Source: COE1 sp910588595
GTDB lineage: Bacteria; Bacillota; Clostridia; Lachnospirales; Lachnospiraceae
NCBI GenBank assembly: GCA_948957135.1
Contig: CARDBT010000013.1
Span: forward strand, 19,735-83,734
Direction: 5' to 3'
DNA length: 64,000 nt
Shown here: positions 10,101 through 17,393 of the stretch, piece by piece
Layout: every line of letters begins with the position of its first letter
Position numbering within the stretch: position 1 is the first letter of the stretch
Made by a program: the position numbers and the translations under genes
Notes under the pieces: generated by a model
Database searches by the model: none
The model's input: only the letters and a program-made list of their open reading frames with translations
Told to the model about the DNA's origin: nothing

Positions 10101-10347
10101 CCTTCCTCGGCACCATATATCCCTTCATGGTGCGGTAGCGCGGGATCATATCCTTGATGACGCGCGTCAGCACATGCCCGATATGCGGCTTGCCGTTTGC
10201 AGTCGGCGGTCCGTCATAGAAAGTGTACGTCTCGCCCTCCCTGCGGCTGTCCATACTCTTTTGAAAGATATCGTTGTCCTTCCAGAATTTTTCTACATTC
10301 TTTTCTCTGTCCACAAAATTCAGGTTTGCGTCTACCTTATTATACAT
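7180..10347 (-). CDS. ileS: Isoleucyl-tRNA synthetase, type-2-like
   Basis: A cytoplasmic enzyme charging tRNA-Ile, 1055 residues. HIGH motif is at 55-58 (GKPHIGHV) and KMSKS near 605 (GQKMSKSKGN). The editing-domain neighbourhood reads CPRCGTPLSS. The length and the signature GWDTHGLPVE (rather than GWDCHGLPIE) point to the eukaryote-like type 2 enzyme, a class often insensitive to mupirocin. The start is ATG 10347, eight bases after AGGAG; the longer upstream open frame is leader RNA, not protein. Expression is controlled by the T-box in front of it. Confidence 0.97.
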   Translation of the reverse strand: MYNKVDANLNFVDREKNVEKFWKDNDIFQKSMDSRREGETYTFYDGPPTANGKPHIGHVLTRVIKDMIPRYRTMKGYMVPRKAGWDTHGLPVELEVEKLLGLNGKEQIEEYGMEPFIKKCKESVWKYKGMWEDFSGTVGFWADMDDPYVTYHDNFIESEWWALKEIWNKKLLYKGFKIVPYCPRCGTPLSSQEVAQGYKTVKERSAVVRFKVVGEEAYFLAWTTTPWTLPSNVALCVNPDETYCKVKAVDGYTYYMAEALLDKVLGKLAENEGDKPFEVLETYKGTDLERKAYEPLFDFAAGIIEKQHKKAHFITCDNYVTMTDGTGIVHIAPAFGEDDANVGRKYDLPFVQLVNGKGEMTEETSYAGVFVKKADPMILKDLEEKGLLFDAPKFEHEYPHCWRCDTPLIYYARESWFIKMTAVKDDLVRNNNTVNWIPESIGKGRFGDWLENIQDWGISRNRYWGTPLNVWECECGHQECIGSRQELADRSGNPDAAQVELHRPYIDEVTFKCSDCGKEMHRVPEVIDCWFDSGAMPFAQHHYPFENKELFEQQFPAQFISEAVDQTRGWFYSLMAESTLLFNKAPYENVIVLGHVQDENGQKMSKSKGNAVDPFEALETYGADAIRWYFYVNSAPWLPNRFHGKAVQEGQRKFMGTLWNTYAFFVLYANIDAFDATKYTLEYDKLPVMDKWLLSKLNTVVGEVDYNLENYRIPEAARALQEFVDEMSNWYVRRSRERFWAKGMEQDKINAYMTLYTALVTIAKAAAPMIPFMTEDIYRNLVCSIDKSAPESIHLCDFPAVDEKLIDKQLEADMEAVLKTVVMGRACRNTANIKNRQPISTMFIKAPFTLDAFYQEIIEDELNVKKVVFTDDVREFTTYTFKPQLKTVGPKYGKQLGGIREKLSAIDGNAAMDALKADGFIAFDVNGTEVKLAEEDLLIDISQKEGYVTEADNTVTVVLDTNLTEALVEEGFVYEVISKVQNMRKDSGFEVMDHIKVYISGNDTIAEVVKKNEKVIGDKVLADAFVYGGSGFANAKEWNVNGENVTIGVESQQFA

Positions 10348-10483
10348 TTTTTCTTCTCCTTTCATTTTTTTCATTGCGGAGCAATGTTCTCCTCTCCACC
10401 CATGCACCACCTTAACGGCGTCCTTCCCTGCACAGGGCTGTGCTATCGAGCATGGAAGTTTGTTTCTCCCCACTCGCACTGGG

Positions 10484-10535
10484 CGTCCGTCAGCTTCTGC
10501 TGGCATTCTTCCTCGGGATGCCCGTGTGCATAAAA
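10484..10535 (-). repeat. Dispersed hairpin element, copy ahead of ileS
   Basis: Plus strand GGGATGCCCGTGTGCATAAA (10515-10534) forms the 3' arm. It pairs with GGGCGTCC upstream (10481-10488) around an inner GTCAGC/GCTGGC stem. It sits between the T-box terminator and the ileS ribosome binding site. Related copies are near 1820, 28320, 29690 and 60990. Confidence 0.5.
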
Positions 10536-10567
10536 AGGCTCTCATCCTGTAAATAGGACAAGAGCCT
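10536..10567 (-). terminator. T-box regulated terminator
   Basis: The minus strand forms AGGCTCTTGTCCT paired with AGGATGAGAGCCT, followed by TTTTT. It directly follows the T-box core, whose alternative pairing would make the antiterminator. Confidence 0.85.
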
Positions 10568-10860
10568 CGCAATCGTTGTACCACCTAATTACAGCGTACT
10601 CCATCTTAATCCACCCTTTCGTCCGCAAAAGCATCAAAAGATTTTATACACGTTCCCTTTAACGCCGGAAAATGCGTCAGTACCTACTCTGCTCCTACTA
10701 TGCCATTTAAGCGCACCTGAACATTTCAGCCTGCAACTCAGGAGTGATCTTCGACAATCCCATACTCGTACTGGTTCCCACCTTGAACATAGTCCCAAAA
10801 TATTCCTGCCATCAATCCGCCCACATTGTGTATGATCTGTACTGGCTAACACAAAGCATT

Positions 10861-10960
10861 GTTCTTCATGCTTTTGCATTGCTCTTCATGCCTTTGCATT
10901 GTTCTTCATGCTTTTGCATTGCTCTTCATGCTTTTGCATTGCTCTTCATGCTTTTGCACA
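10861..10960. repeat. Five tandem 20-bp repeats inside the ileS leader
   Basis: Exactly five head-to-tail 20-bp units, consensus GCTCTTCATGCTTTTGCATT, differing at one to three positions. Each unit has the small dyad ATGCTTTTGCAT (ATGC-AAAA-GCAT on the other strand). The unit is not a multiple of three, so it is not a coding repeat. It lies within the part that interrupts the T-box stem I. Confidence 0.95.
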
Positions 10961-11112
10961 TTACACTGCTTGCATTCAACACAAATCATTCACAAACTGT
11001 GATCTCACAACCGACAAAAATACGCATCCTCCATGCCCATCCAGCTCTCTGCGACTTTCTGACACTGTGTACTGTCTCCGTCATCGTCTTTGTTAATATA
11101 ATAGATAGTATT

Positions 11113-11142
11113 AGTATAAAACCCACTCTTCTCACTTGTCAA
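11113..11142 (-). promoter_or_regulatory. Sigma-A promoter of the ileS leader
   Basis: TTGACA (11137-11142), 18-bp spacer, TATACT (11113-11118), read on the minus strand. A start near 11105 would put the transcript end about 20 nt before stem I of the T-box, the usual arrangement. Confidence 0.75.
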
Positions 11143-11189
11143 GTAAAAAAGCCAAATTACAATCCGCATCACCACTATGCTTTCTCACA

Positions 11190-11213
11190 GACTTCGCACC
11201 ATGGTGCGAAGTC
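11190..11213. repeat. 24-bp perfect palindrome
   Basis: Two 12-bp arms (GACTTCGCACCA and its exact complement) meet without a loop at 11201/11202. It lies 47 bp upstream of the ileS promoter -35 box. It could be an operator for a dimeric regulator, a cruciform, or an inserted-element end. There is no T run, so it is not an obvious terminator. Confidence 0.9.
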
Positions 11214-11620
11214 CTGGGCTGAACTGTAACTCCGCATCCATTATAATTAAAGACTGCACTATTTCTGTTCATAACTGACAATGGCGGCAACAAAGCATAT
11301 TCAAACTAATATTCGATAATATATGGCGTTATTCTCGAGCATGTTTGAAAGTTGCTTTCTGGCAGATGTGCACGATTTGCGAGAGATAAATCATCTTACA
11401 TACCCGCTCTGACAAAAGCGCACAATAATGTTTCAGAATATTTTTTAATTATCAATGTAGTAAAATAAGCCAACACAGCCTGCTGCACCTCCTTTAATTG
11501 GTGCAAAATAGACAAATTTCGCCACTGGTCAATTCTGACCCTTGAAAAGTGGACCAAATATGCTTACAGTAATATTATCTTAACTATTTCATTCCTCATA
11601 GTTAAAGACGAAACCTTAAT
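11214..11620. other. Gene-free AT-rich stretch with a possible IS-end remnant
   Basis: No convincing gene. Positions 11521-11555 hold nested inverted repeats (CCACT...AGTGG around GGTCA...TGACC). These resemble the non-coding ends of IS21-type elements seen in Clostridia, but no transposase is present, so this is a weak suggestion. Confidence 0.3.
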
Positions 11621-11623
11621 TCT

Positions 11624-11651
11624 GCGGACTGCGCTTCTATGTGCAGTCCGC
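11624..11651 (+). other. 9-bp stem-loop upstream of the peptide gene
   Basis: GCGGACTGC and GCAGTCCGC enclose a 10-nt loop about 100 bp before the peptide start. There is no T run. It may be the 5' end of the peptide mRNA or a protein-binding site. Confidence 0.5.
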
Positions 11652-11747
11652 ATCTTAAGAAACTGTTGATCAAAAACGAAACAGGATCGTTATTTTATAA
11701 CGCTTCCTATATCAATCTCAAAATTATATTATGGAGGGGCTGTTCAA

Positions 11748-11918
11748 ATGAAAAATTTAAATCTCAAAAAACTACTTTTGATGCTTGCAGTTGTGATTAT
11801 CGTACAAAATGGCGTTATTATCGCATCGAATGTTAACGGAAATACCGGCTCTAGCTCAGATGAATACGGTATTGCTCCATGTAGTGACTTACCAGTAATT
11901 GATGAAAGTTACAACTGA
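11748..11918 (+). CDS. Small exported peptide, candidate signalling pro-peptide
   Basis: A 56-residue peptide with a strong ribosome binding site (GGAGGGG eight bases before ATG). It has a Lys-rich start (MKNLNLKK), a hydrophobic export or membrane segment (residues 9-27), and a polar tail rich in Ser/Asp/Gly with one Cys (YGIAPCSDLP). This layout is that of Phr/PapR/SHP-type pheromone precursors. It lies tail to tail with the double-HTH regulator, overlapping its stop by 10 bp. It is too short for ordinary gene finding. I do not recognise the family. A role as ligand of the neighbour is inference from architecture and linkage. An alternative is a small membrane protein or toxin. Confidence 0.7.
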   Translation: MKNLNLKKLLLMLAVVIIVQNGVIIASNVNGNTGSSSDEYGIAPCSDLPVIDESYN

Positions 11919-13780
11919 TATAGTTTGTCTTTATAAAAGTCCTCATATACTGTTTGTCCGTAAAAATGACTGAGTATAGCACATTGATTCAAAATTTCAG
12001 TCATTTTTTCTTTATTTGATCTCCGTTTTATTTGATTCTCCTGTTCCATTTCATTCCACCCAATCTCATATAAAGCATTACTAATCAACCACATTCTCTT
12101 ATGTGTTAAATCCTCTCTTAATACTTTTCTATCCAAGTTTGCTGCATCTTGATGTTTACCCATATTTCCTAATTCATTTACAATAAATATTACAACATAC
12201 TCATACACTGCTATGCAGTCCGACAATGCATTTTGACTTTCGTACAAATCAAAAAAATGTAATAAAAAATTGATATGACTTCTTTTATCCATACCTTCCA
12301 GTCCATATAACATATTTCGAATGCATGAAACTTCCATTTCTGTTAAATACATTTCTTTTTTACAAACCAACTTTTCCAAATTCAGTGTACATCTAAGAGC
12401 TATCTCTTCCCGCCTAATAAAATCTTTTTTAGAAATCTTCCCTTCTCGCCAATCCAGCGATGCTTCTAACTCTATCATATATTGTTTATTTTCTGGAATT
12501 TCTAATGATATCTTCTTTTTCATCTGGTTCATTAATTCTCTACATCTATTAAACTTCTGGTTATTACGACTAATGATCATTTCATCTCTCAACCTCAGCA
12601 CTTCCCTATCATTTGTCACCAGACGAGCGCGCTGAAATTCCTTGGACAGCCCAAGCCTTCTGAGCAAGGCATTCAAAGCCTCCTGCTGCATGTTTGCTTC
12701 CTTCTTCTCTGCCCTGCGCAGTGTCCTAACAGAACAGATCTCTTTGCATAATTCCTTCTGCGTAAGACCGCACATCTCCCTGCGAATGCGCAGAACATCT
12801 CCGATATAAAATACCCATCTCTGTCGATACAGATATGTACAATCCTGCATATATGCTGGCACGTTACATTCTGCCGAAAGCTTTTTGAGCAGCTCTGCCA
12901 GTTCCATGCTCTCCTGATATTCTGTCCGCAGTTTTGCACTTTTTGCCCCCGCTGCTCCCAAGCATTCCAATATATTAATCTTCATCTCCAGAAGTTCCAG
13001 CAGAAAATATGCCCTTCCCGTATCCCGCAGCATTTCGACTGCCTGGTTACAGACCTTCAGGCATTCACTCCAATCCTCCGTTTGCCGGTTATCACGTCCG
13101 ACAAAAATCTCCTGCAGATAGTAATACACGATCTTCGGATAAACCTTTACCCTTGACAGATCATCGAAAACAGCGCTTTCCACAAATGTCATTAAATCTT
13201 TGCACTTTGCTGCAAAATCCTCTCCCTTATGATAAAATTCGTACTCAAGGATCATATTGACCTCTTGAATAGATAACAATTTCTTCTCCAGACACAGGTT
13301 CTCTATATCAGGAACCGTACACCTCACAGCAGCATCATAACAGGCTGCGATCTCACACCAGTCTGTCTCCTGCTGCTTTAAGATCTCTGCCTGCATCACA
13401 AGACAGAACTGCCGCTTGATCCTGTCATTCACAGGCGCTTCTTTTTCATATGCCAAAACCAGTTCCTGCGCACTTTGTGTGTCACGCCGTTCTATGGCGT
13501 ACAAGATATTCCGCTGATGATCCCACGCTCTATAGTCCTCAATATTCAACAGATTTTCGTACATGTCGCTCGCGATCCCCAATCTCCCCAACAGACGGTC
13601 TCGCACACTTTTGGGTATCGGACGCTGCCCCTTCTCAATCCTTGCGAGCCGGCTGACTGTCATCAATCCCTCCGCCAATTGATCCAGATACACTTTTTCT
13701 TCAATGCGGACCCTTTTCAAAAATATGTAAAAATCCTGCTCTGACTCTGGTATTGTATCTTTATCATCTTTTCTCTTCAT
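11909..13780 (-). CDS. Regulator with two HTH domains and TPR-like helical middle
   Basis: A cytoplasmic 623-residue protein. An XRE-type HTH lies at about 16-72 (LDQLAEGLMTVSRLARIEKG). A long all-helical region resembling TPR repeats follows (75-320). A second HTH lies at about 326-382 (LTQKELCKEICSVRTLRRAE), and then another helical array to the end. One HTH plus TPRs is the RRNPP (Rap/NprR/PlcR/PrgX) plan for receptors of imported peptides; the doubling is unusual. The start is ATG 13780; a TTG nine codons earlier is possible but lacks a ribosome binding site. A 13-bp inverted repeat upstream suggests autoregulation. Pairing with the adjacent peptide is inferred. Confidence 0.75.
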   Translation of the reverse strand: MKRKDDKDTIPESEQDFYIFLKRVRIEEKVYLDQLAEGLMTVSRLARIEKGQRPIPKSVRDRLLGRLGIASDMYENLLNIEDYRAWDHQRNILYAIERRDTQSAQELVLAYEKEAPVNDRIKRQFCLVMQAEILKQQETDWCEIAACYDAAVRCTVPDIENLCLEKKLLSIQEVNMILEYEFYHKGEDFAAKCKDLMTFVESAVFDDLSRVKVYPKIVYYYLQEIFVGRDNRQTEDWSECLKVCNQAVEMLRDTGRAYFLLELLEMKINILECLGAAGAKSAKLRTEYQESMELAELLKKLSAECNVPAYMQDCTYLYRQRWVFYIGDVLRIRREMCGLTQKELCKEICSVRTLRRAEKKEANMQQEALNALLRRLGLSKEFQRARLVTNDREVLRLRDEMIISRNNQKFNRCRELMNQMKKKISLEIPENKQYMIELEASLDWREGKISKKDFIRREEIALRCTLNLEKLVCKKEMYLTEMEVSCIRNMLYGLEGMDKRSHINFLLHFFDLYESQNALSDCIAVYEYVVIFIVNELGNMGKHQDAANLDRKVLREDLTHKRMWLISNALYEIGWNEMEQENQIKRRSNKEKMTEILNQCAILSHFYGQTVYEDFYKDKLYQL

Positions 13781-13887
13781 TTCTCTTTTGATGTTCCTCT
13801 CCGCCAAGACATGTAAACAAAAATAACTTATGAATCAAATAAATCTCTTCACAAGTTTTTCTAGCGCATAAAAAAGATTGTTCAAAC

Positions 13888-13921
13888 ATGCTATAAATTG
13901 TTTATAATCAATTTATAGCAT
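13888..13921 (-). promoter_or_regulatory. Inverted-repeat operator candidate before the double-HTH regulator
   Basis: ATGCTATAAATTG and its exact complement (13-bp arms) are separated by 8 bp, centred about 125 bp upstream of the regulator start. The sequence is too AT-rich to be a terminator and lies where the regulator promoter should be. Confidence 0.5.
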
Positions 13922-13936
13922 TTTACAGACGCAAAC

Positions 13937-13973
13937 AAGGGACAGAGTTGTCCAAGCAACAACTCTGTCCCTT
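13937..13973 (-). terminator. Terminator after the PucR/CdaR-type gene
   Basis: A 15-bp perfect stem (AAGGGACAGAGTTGT and complement) with a 7-nt loop, 22 bp past the stop codon of the gene at 13995-15080. The T tract is short (TTGTTTG). Confidence 0.75.
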
Positions 13974-13994
13974 TGCCGACAGGACATCATCCCT

Positions 13995-15080
13995 TTATTC
14001 CAAAGAATCGATATATTTCATGTAATTGACAACCATCAGCGCGATCTTAAATGTCAATGCATCATCAAATTTCCTGATGTCAAGTCCGGTGGACTGATGC
14101 AGCTTTTCTATCCTGTATACAAGCGTATTTCGATGCACATACAGCTGCCTTGAAGTCTCTGATACATTGAGATTGTTGTCAAAGAATTTCTGTACCGTCG
14201 TCAGAATCTCATCGTCAAGATCATCGGGAATATTGTCACCAAAGATCTCCTTCATGAAGATACGGCACAGATTGATCGGAAGTTGATAGATCAATCGTCC
14301 TATACCAAGTGTATTGTAGGCACTGATCGACTTTTCCATGTAGAAGATCATACCCACATCGCGCGCCATCTTTGCCTCCTTATAGGATTTGGACACTTCC
14401 TTGAGTTCAGGTACAATCGTCCCATAAGATACCTTTGTGATCAGCATCGCCTCTGCATTGAGCATGTCCACGATCACCTGGGCAGTCTGCTCCACTTCCT
14501 CATAAGCCTCCAGCGAGCTCACTTCTTTGATCAGAATGATATTTTTCCGTTCCACAGCCGTCAGATAGCACCCTGCCTGTCCCTCAAAAATATTCTTCAA
14601 CATCTCCATGGAAATGTTATCCTTGTCATTCTGAGCCTCGATCAGATACACCACACGCGGTATCTCCGAAGCAATGTGAAGCTTTTTGGCCCGGTTATAG
14701 ATATCGACCAGCAGCAGATTGTCGAGCAGCAGATTTTGAAAGAAATTGTTCTTGTCAAAATGCTCCTTGTATGCGATAACCAGATTTTGTATCTGACTGA
14801 CTGCCACCTTTCCGATCATATAAGCGTCTGCTCCAGCGCCCTTGGCGATCAGCACATAGAGCACATCGCCATCCTCGAGAACTTTCAGCATATGATACCC
14901 GCCTACGATCTGGCTGTCGGCTGGTGAACTGACAAAATTTTTCACCAGTTCCTGTGATACATTCCTGTTGTCAAACGTTGTTGCTACCGTAATTCCTTCC
15001 ATATCGATCACGCACAGATCGATCTTTGTTATGACCTTTAACTCGTCAATACTTGTCTGAATTACCTGGTTTGAAATCAC
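13995..15080 (-). CDS. CdaR/PucR-family transcriptional regulator
   Basis: A 361-residue cytoplasmic regulator. The N-terminal sensor-like part (about 1-130; VITKIDLCVIDMEGITVAT) resembles sugar-diacid/CdaR sensors. The middle is a degenerate GGDEF-like domain. The PucR-type C-terminal HTH (about 305-355) contains NVSETSRQLYVHRNTLVYRI. The start is GTG 15080, nine bases after AGGAGG. It lies downstream of, and in the same direction as, the sugar ABC ATPase gene but is separated from it by a strong terminator, so it is an independent unit. It probably controls carbohydrate use; targets are not visible. Confidence 0.88.
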   Translation of the reverse strand: MISNQVIQTSIDELKVITKIDLCVIDMEGITVATTFDNRNVSQELVKNFVSSPADSQIVGGYHMLKVLEDGDVLYVLIAKGAGADAYMIGKVAVSQIQNLVIAYKEHFDKNNFFQNLLLDNLLLVDIYNRAKKLHIASEIPRVVYLIEAQNDKDNISMEMLKNIFEGQAGCYLTAVERKNIILIKEVSSLEAYEEVEQTAQVIVDMLNAEAMLITKVSYGTIVPELKEVSKSYKEAKMARDVGMIFYMEKSISAYNTLGIGRLIYQLPINLCRIFMKEIFGDNIPDDLDDEILTTVQKFFDNNLNVSETSRQLYVHRNTLVYRIEKLHQSTGLDIRKFDDALTFKIALMVVNYMKYIDSLE

Positions 15081-15159
15081 TGTTCACTTCCTCCTATCTC
15101 GTTATAGTACGCTTCTGCGAGGAACCATAAAGATATTATGTCTTTACAATTTCTAAAAA

Positions 15160-15185
15160 ACCCGGGTGAAACATTTCACCCGGGT
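15160..15185 (-). terminator. Strong terminator after the ABC ATPase gene
   Basis: A 12-bp perfect stem (ACCCGGGTGAAA and complement) with a 2-nt loop, followed on the minus strand by TTTTTT. It lies 26 bp past the ATPase stop. Confidence 0.92.
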
Positions 15186-15210
15186 ACTTTACCACTAATA
15201 TCACAAATAA

Positions 15211-16323
15211 CTAGTTGGTGATGATCTTCTCTGTCTCTTTGTCAAATACATGGATCTTCTCAATATCAATAGCAAATTTAACCTTATCACCAGGTCTAGC
15301 AGTTGTTCTGGGATCAACTCTCGCCGTGATCGGGAACTCTGCCAGATCAGCATATAAGAATACTTCTGCACCGAGCAACTCATATACACGGATCGTTGTC
15401 TCAAATGTGCTGTCAGACTTTGCCTCTACCATCATCTGTGAATCATAGATATCCTCTGGTCTGATACCAAATGTAACGGTCTTTCCGTTGTATCCGCCAT
15501 CGATGAGCTTCTTAGACTTTGCGGGAGGAAGCGGAATAGAAAGTCCAGCCACCTTTAAGCTCGCGGTGTCGCCCTTCACTTCAACAGAAGCGTCGATAAA
15601 GTTCATCTGCGGAGATCCCATGAATCCTGCAACGAACAGGTTCTGCGGCTTCTCATACAAGTTCTGCGGCGTATCTACCTGCTGAACGATACCGTCCTTC
15701 ATAACTACGATACGGGTACCGAGTGTCATAGCCTCTGTCTGGTCATGTGTAACGTAGATGATGGTTGTGCCGAGTCTCTGGTGCAGCTTTGCGATCTCGA
15801 TACGCATCTGTACACGGAGCTTTGCATCCAGGTTGGAGAGAGGCTCATCCATCAGGAATACTTTAGGATTACGCACGATCGCACGTCCCATGGCAACACG
15901 CTGTCTCTGACCACCTGACAAAGCCTTCGGCTTTCTGTCGAGGAGCGCTGTCAAGTCGAGGATCTTAGCTGCTTCCTTAACCATTTTATCAATCTCATTC
16001 TTGGGAACTTTTCTTAATTTAAGACCGAATGCCATATTGTCATACACTGACATATGAGGGTACAGAGCGTAGTTCTGGAATACCATCGCGATATCTCTGT
16101 CCTTTGGCTCAACGTCATTCACAACTCTGTCGCCAATCTTCAATTCGCCGGAAGAAATGTCTTCAAGTCCTGCGATCATACGAAGTGTCGTTGACTTACC
16201 ACAACCTGAAGGTCCTACGAAGATGATGAACTCTTTGTCAGCAATTTCAAGGTTGAAATTTTTAACTGCTTCGAATCCATTTGGATATACTTTACAAACA
16301 TTTTTTAAAGATAAACTTGCCAT
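15211..16323 (-). CDS. Sugar ABC transporter ATPase, UgpC/MsmK type
   Basis: A 370-residue cytoplasmic ATPase that powers carbohydrate importers. Walker A GPSGCGKST is at 37-45, signature LSGGQRQR near 136 and Walker B VFLMDEP near 157. The C-terminal 130 residues are the TOBE/OB regulatory region typical of the MalK family. No permease or binding protein lies beside it, which fits the shared (multi-transporter) ATPase MsmK of Firmicutes. The start is ATG 16323 after GGGAGG. The leader holds an inverted repeat GTTGAAAG/CTTTCAAC (16361-16395). It is a single-gene transcript ended by a strong terminator. Confidence 0.93.
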   Translation of the reverse strand: MASLSLKNVCKVYPNGFEAVKNFNLEIADKEFIIFVGPSGCGKSTTLRMIAGLEDISSGELKIGDRVVNDVEPKDRDIAMVFQNYALYPHMSVYDNMAFGLKLRKVPKNEIDKMVKEAAKILDLTALLDRKPKALSGGQRQRVAMGRAIVRNPKVFLMDEPLSNLDAKLRVQMRIEIAKLHQRLGTTIIYVTHDQTEAMTLGTRIVVMKDGIVQQVDTPQNLYEKPQNLFVAGFMGSPQMNFIDASVEVKGDTASLKVAGLSIPLPPAKSKKLIDGGYNGKTVTFGIRPEDIYDSQMMVEAKSDSTFETTIRVYELLGAEVFLYADLAEFPITARVDPRTTARPGDKVKFAIDIEKIHVFDKETEKIITN

Positions 16324-16585
16324 TTTGAACTGCCTCCCGAATTATAGATTATTTTGTTTCGTTGAAAGGATTATGTATTTGGACATTCTTTCAACAGGTT
16401 GTTTTACATGTTTCAAGTATAGAATAAATTTGCCAAAAATGCTATACCATAAATCCACAAAGTTTTTTAAATGCTTATGTAACAATTGCTTACAAGTTAC
16501 TAAAGGGGTTGTCATTTGTTATCTCATGTAAGCAGTTTGTTCAACCTTCACGGTTAATTCTGTACAGTTTCACCAAAAGAAGAAT

Positions 16586-17368
16586 CTATTTTTGCTTATT
16601 TGTGTCACTATTGAGGCTGCTTTCGGGCACTTCCACAAACTTTCCGTTCCGAAATACTTTAACCATTTTATTTTCGCGCTCGATGCGGTCGCTCTCCGCA
16701 AATATACCGCTGTCACCATCCTGGTCGTCCTCCTCCCCTGACGCTTCTTTGCTGGCAGCAATGATCGCCTCCTCGTATTTCTTGAATACACGCAGCAGCA
16801 GTTTTGCCTTGACATAGAAGACAACCCCAAATGTCATCAGTATGAGCACTGGCAGCGCCTGCGGGAACAAAAAGAGTATGATGACCGGTACCGCATAGAC
16901 CGCCACCAGCAAAAACGCCGTCGGCATATGCGAAAGTGCCATCAGAAAAGCATTCTTTATCGTATTTTTGACCGGATTGATAAATCGCGCCTGAAGCGGG
17001 AATATGAAGACCACTCCCATGAGCACCACGATCGTTACCATCGTCATAGCGATCTGCATCCACTGGGCAAACTCGATCCCGGAATAGGCTAAAATCCTGT
17101 AATCCGCCAGGAGGATCCCGAAGATGACAAGGAGTATGAGCCAGATCACCGTCCCCTGCTTAAAGTTCTCCTTGAACGCCTTCCAAAAGCCTTTTACAAT
17201 ATAAGTCTCCTCATTTCTCACCATCTTGTAGCTCATATAATACGCCGCCGAAAATGAAGCCCCGATCGTAAAAAACGGAATACTGAAAACAATGAACAGA
17301 AAATTCAATATCATGATATCTGCCACTTTGTTCAGAAAACTCATCAATGGACTGTCAAGCTTAAACAT
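16586..17368 (-). CDS. YesL-like (DUF624) membrane protein
   Basis: A 260-residue integral membrane protein with five or so hydrophobic segments between 14 and 190 and a charged cytoplasmic tail (190-260). The opening LDSPLMSFLNKVADIMILNF and the pattern of FSIPFFTIGAS are typical of YesL/DUF624. Such proteins sit beside sugar ABC transporters and polysaccharide-use genes. Function is unknown. The start is ATG 17368 after GAGGAG. It follows the tandem-HD gene by 25 bp and is probably co-transcribed with it. Confidence 0.85.
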   Translation of the reverse strand: MFKLDSPLMSFLNKVADIMILNFLFIVFSIPFFTIGASFSAAYYMSYKMVRNEETYIVKGFWKAFKENFKQGTVIWLILLVIFGILLADYRILAYSGIEFAQWMQIAMTMVTIVVLMGVVFIFPLQARFINPVKNTIKNAFLMALSHMPTAFLLVAVYAVPVIILFLFPQALPVLILMTFGVVFYVKAKLLLRVFKKYEEAIIAASKEASGEEDDQDGDSGIFAESDRIERENKMVKVFRNGKFVEVPESSLNSDTNKQK

Positions 17369-17393
17369 ACTGTAAATTCTCCTCTCGTTTTGC

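Larger units (their letters stand above)
10509..11105 (-). promoter_or_regulatory. T-box riboswitch of ileS with an expanded stem I
   Basis: The minus-strand leader contains the T-box core AGGTGGTACAACGAT (10572-10586) followed by a terminator hairpin with a T run. A stem I 3' half has the specifier ATC (10746-10748, isoleucine) in CGAAGATCACTCCTGAG. The matching stem I 5' half (GATGACGGAGACAGTA, then CAGAGAGCTGG ending at 11041) begins just after a sigma-A promoter. Between the conserved AGAGAG (5') and GGTGGGAACCAG (3') apical motifs, where a few bases are usual, there are about 258 nt including five 20-bp repeats. Uncharged tRNA-Ile would allow read-through into ileS. The T-box call is firm; the exact fold is inferred. 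Confidence 0.85.

Noticed and set aside
10348..10584. N-terminal extension of ileS
   Set aside because: The added residues come from the T-box terminator and a dispersed hairpin; a proper ribosome binding site precedes ATG 10347.
10861..10960. CRISPR array
   Set aside because: The repeats are contiguous 20-bp units without unique spacers, and there are no cas genes nearby.
10744..11229. A 161-codon plus-strand frame
   Set aside because: It is created by the tandem repeats and lies antisense to the ileS T-box leader; there is no ribosome binding site.
11639..11836. A 65-codon plus-strand frame overlapping the peptide gene
   Set aside because: It lies in another frame, starts inside the hairpin and has no ribosome binding site; the 56-codon frame has a much better one.
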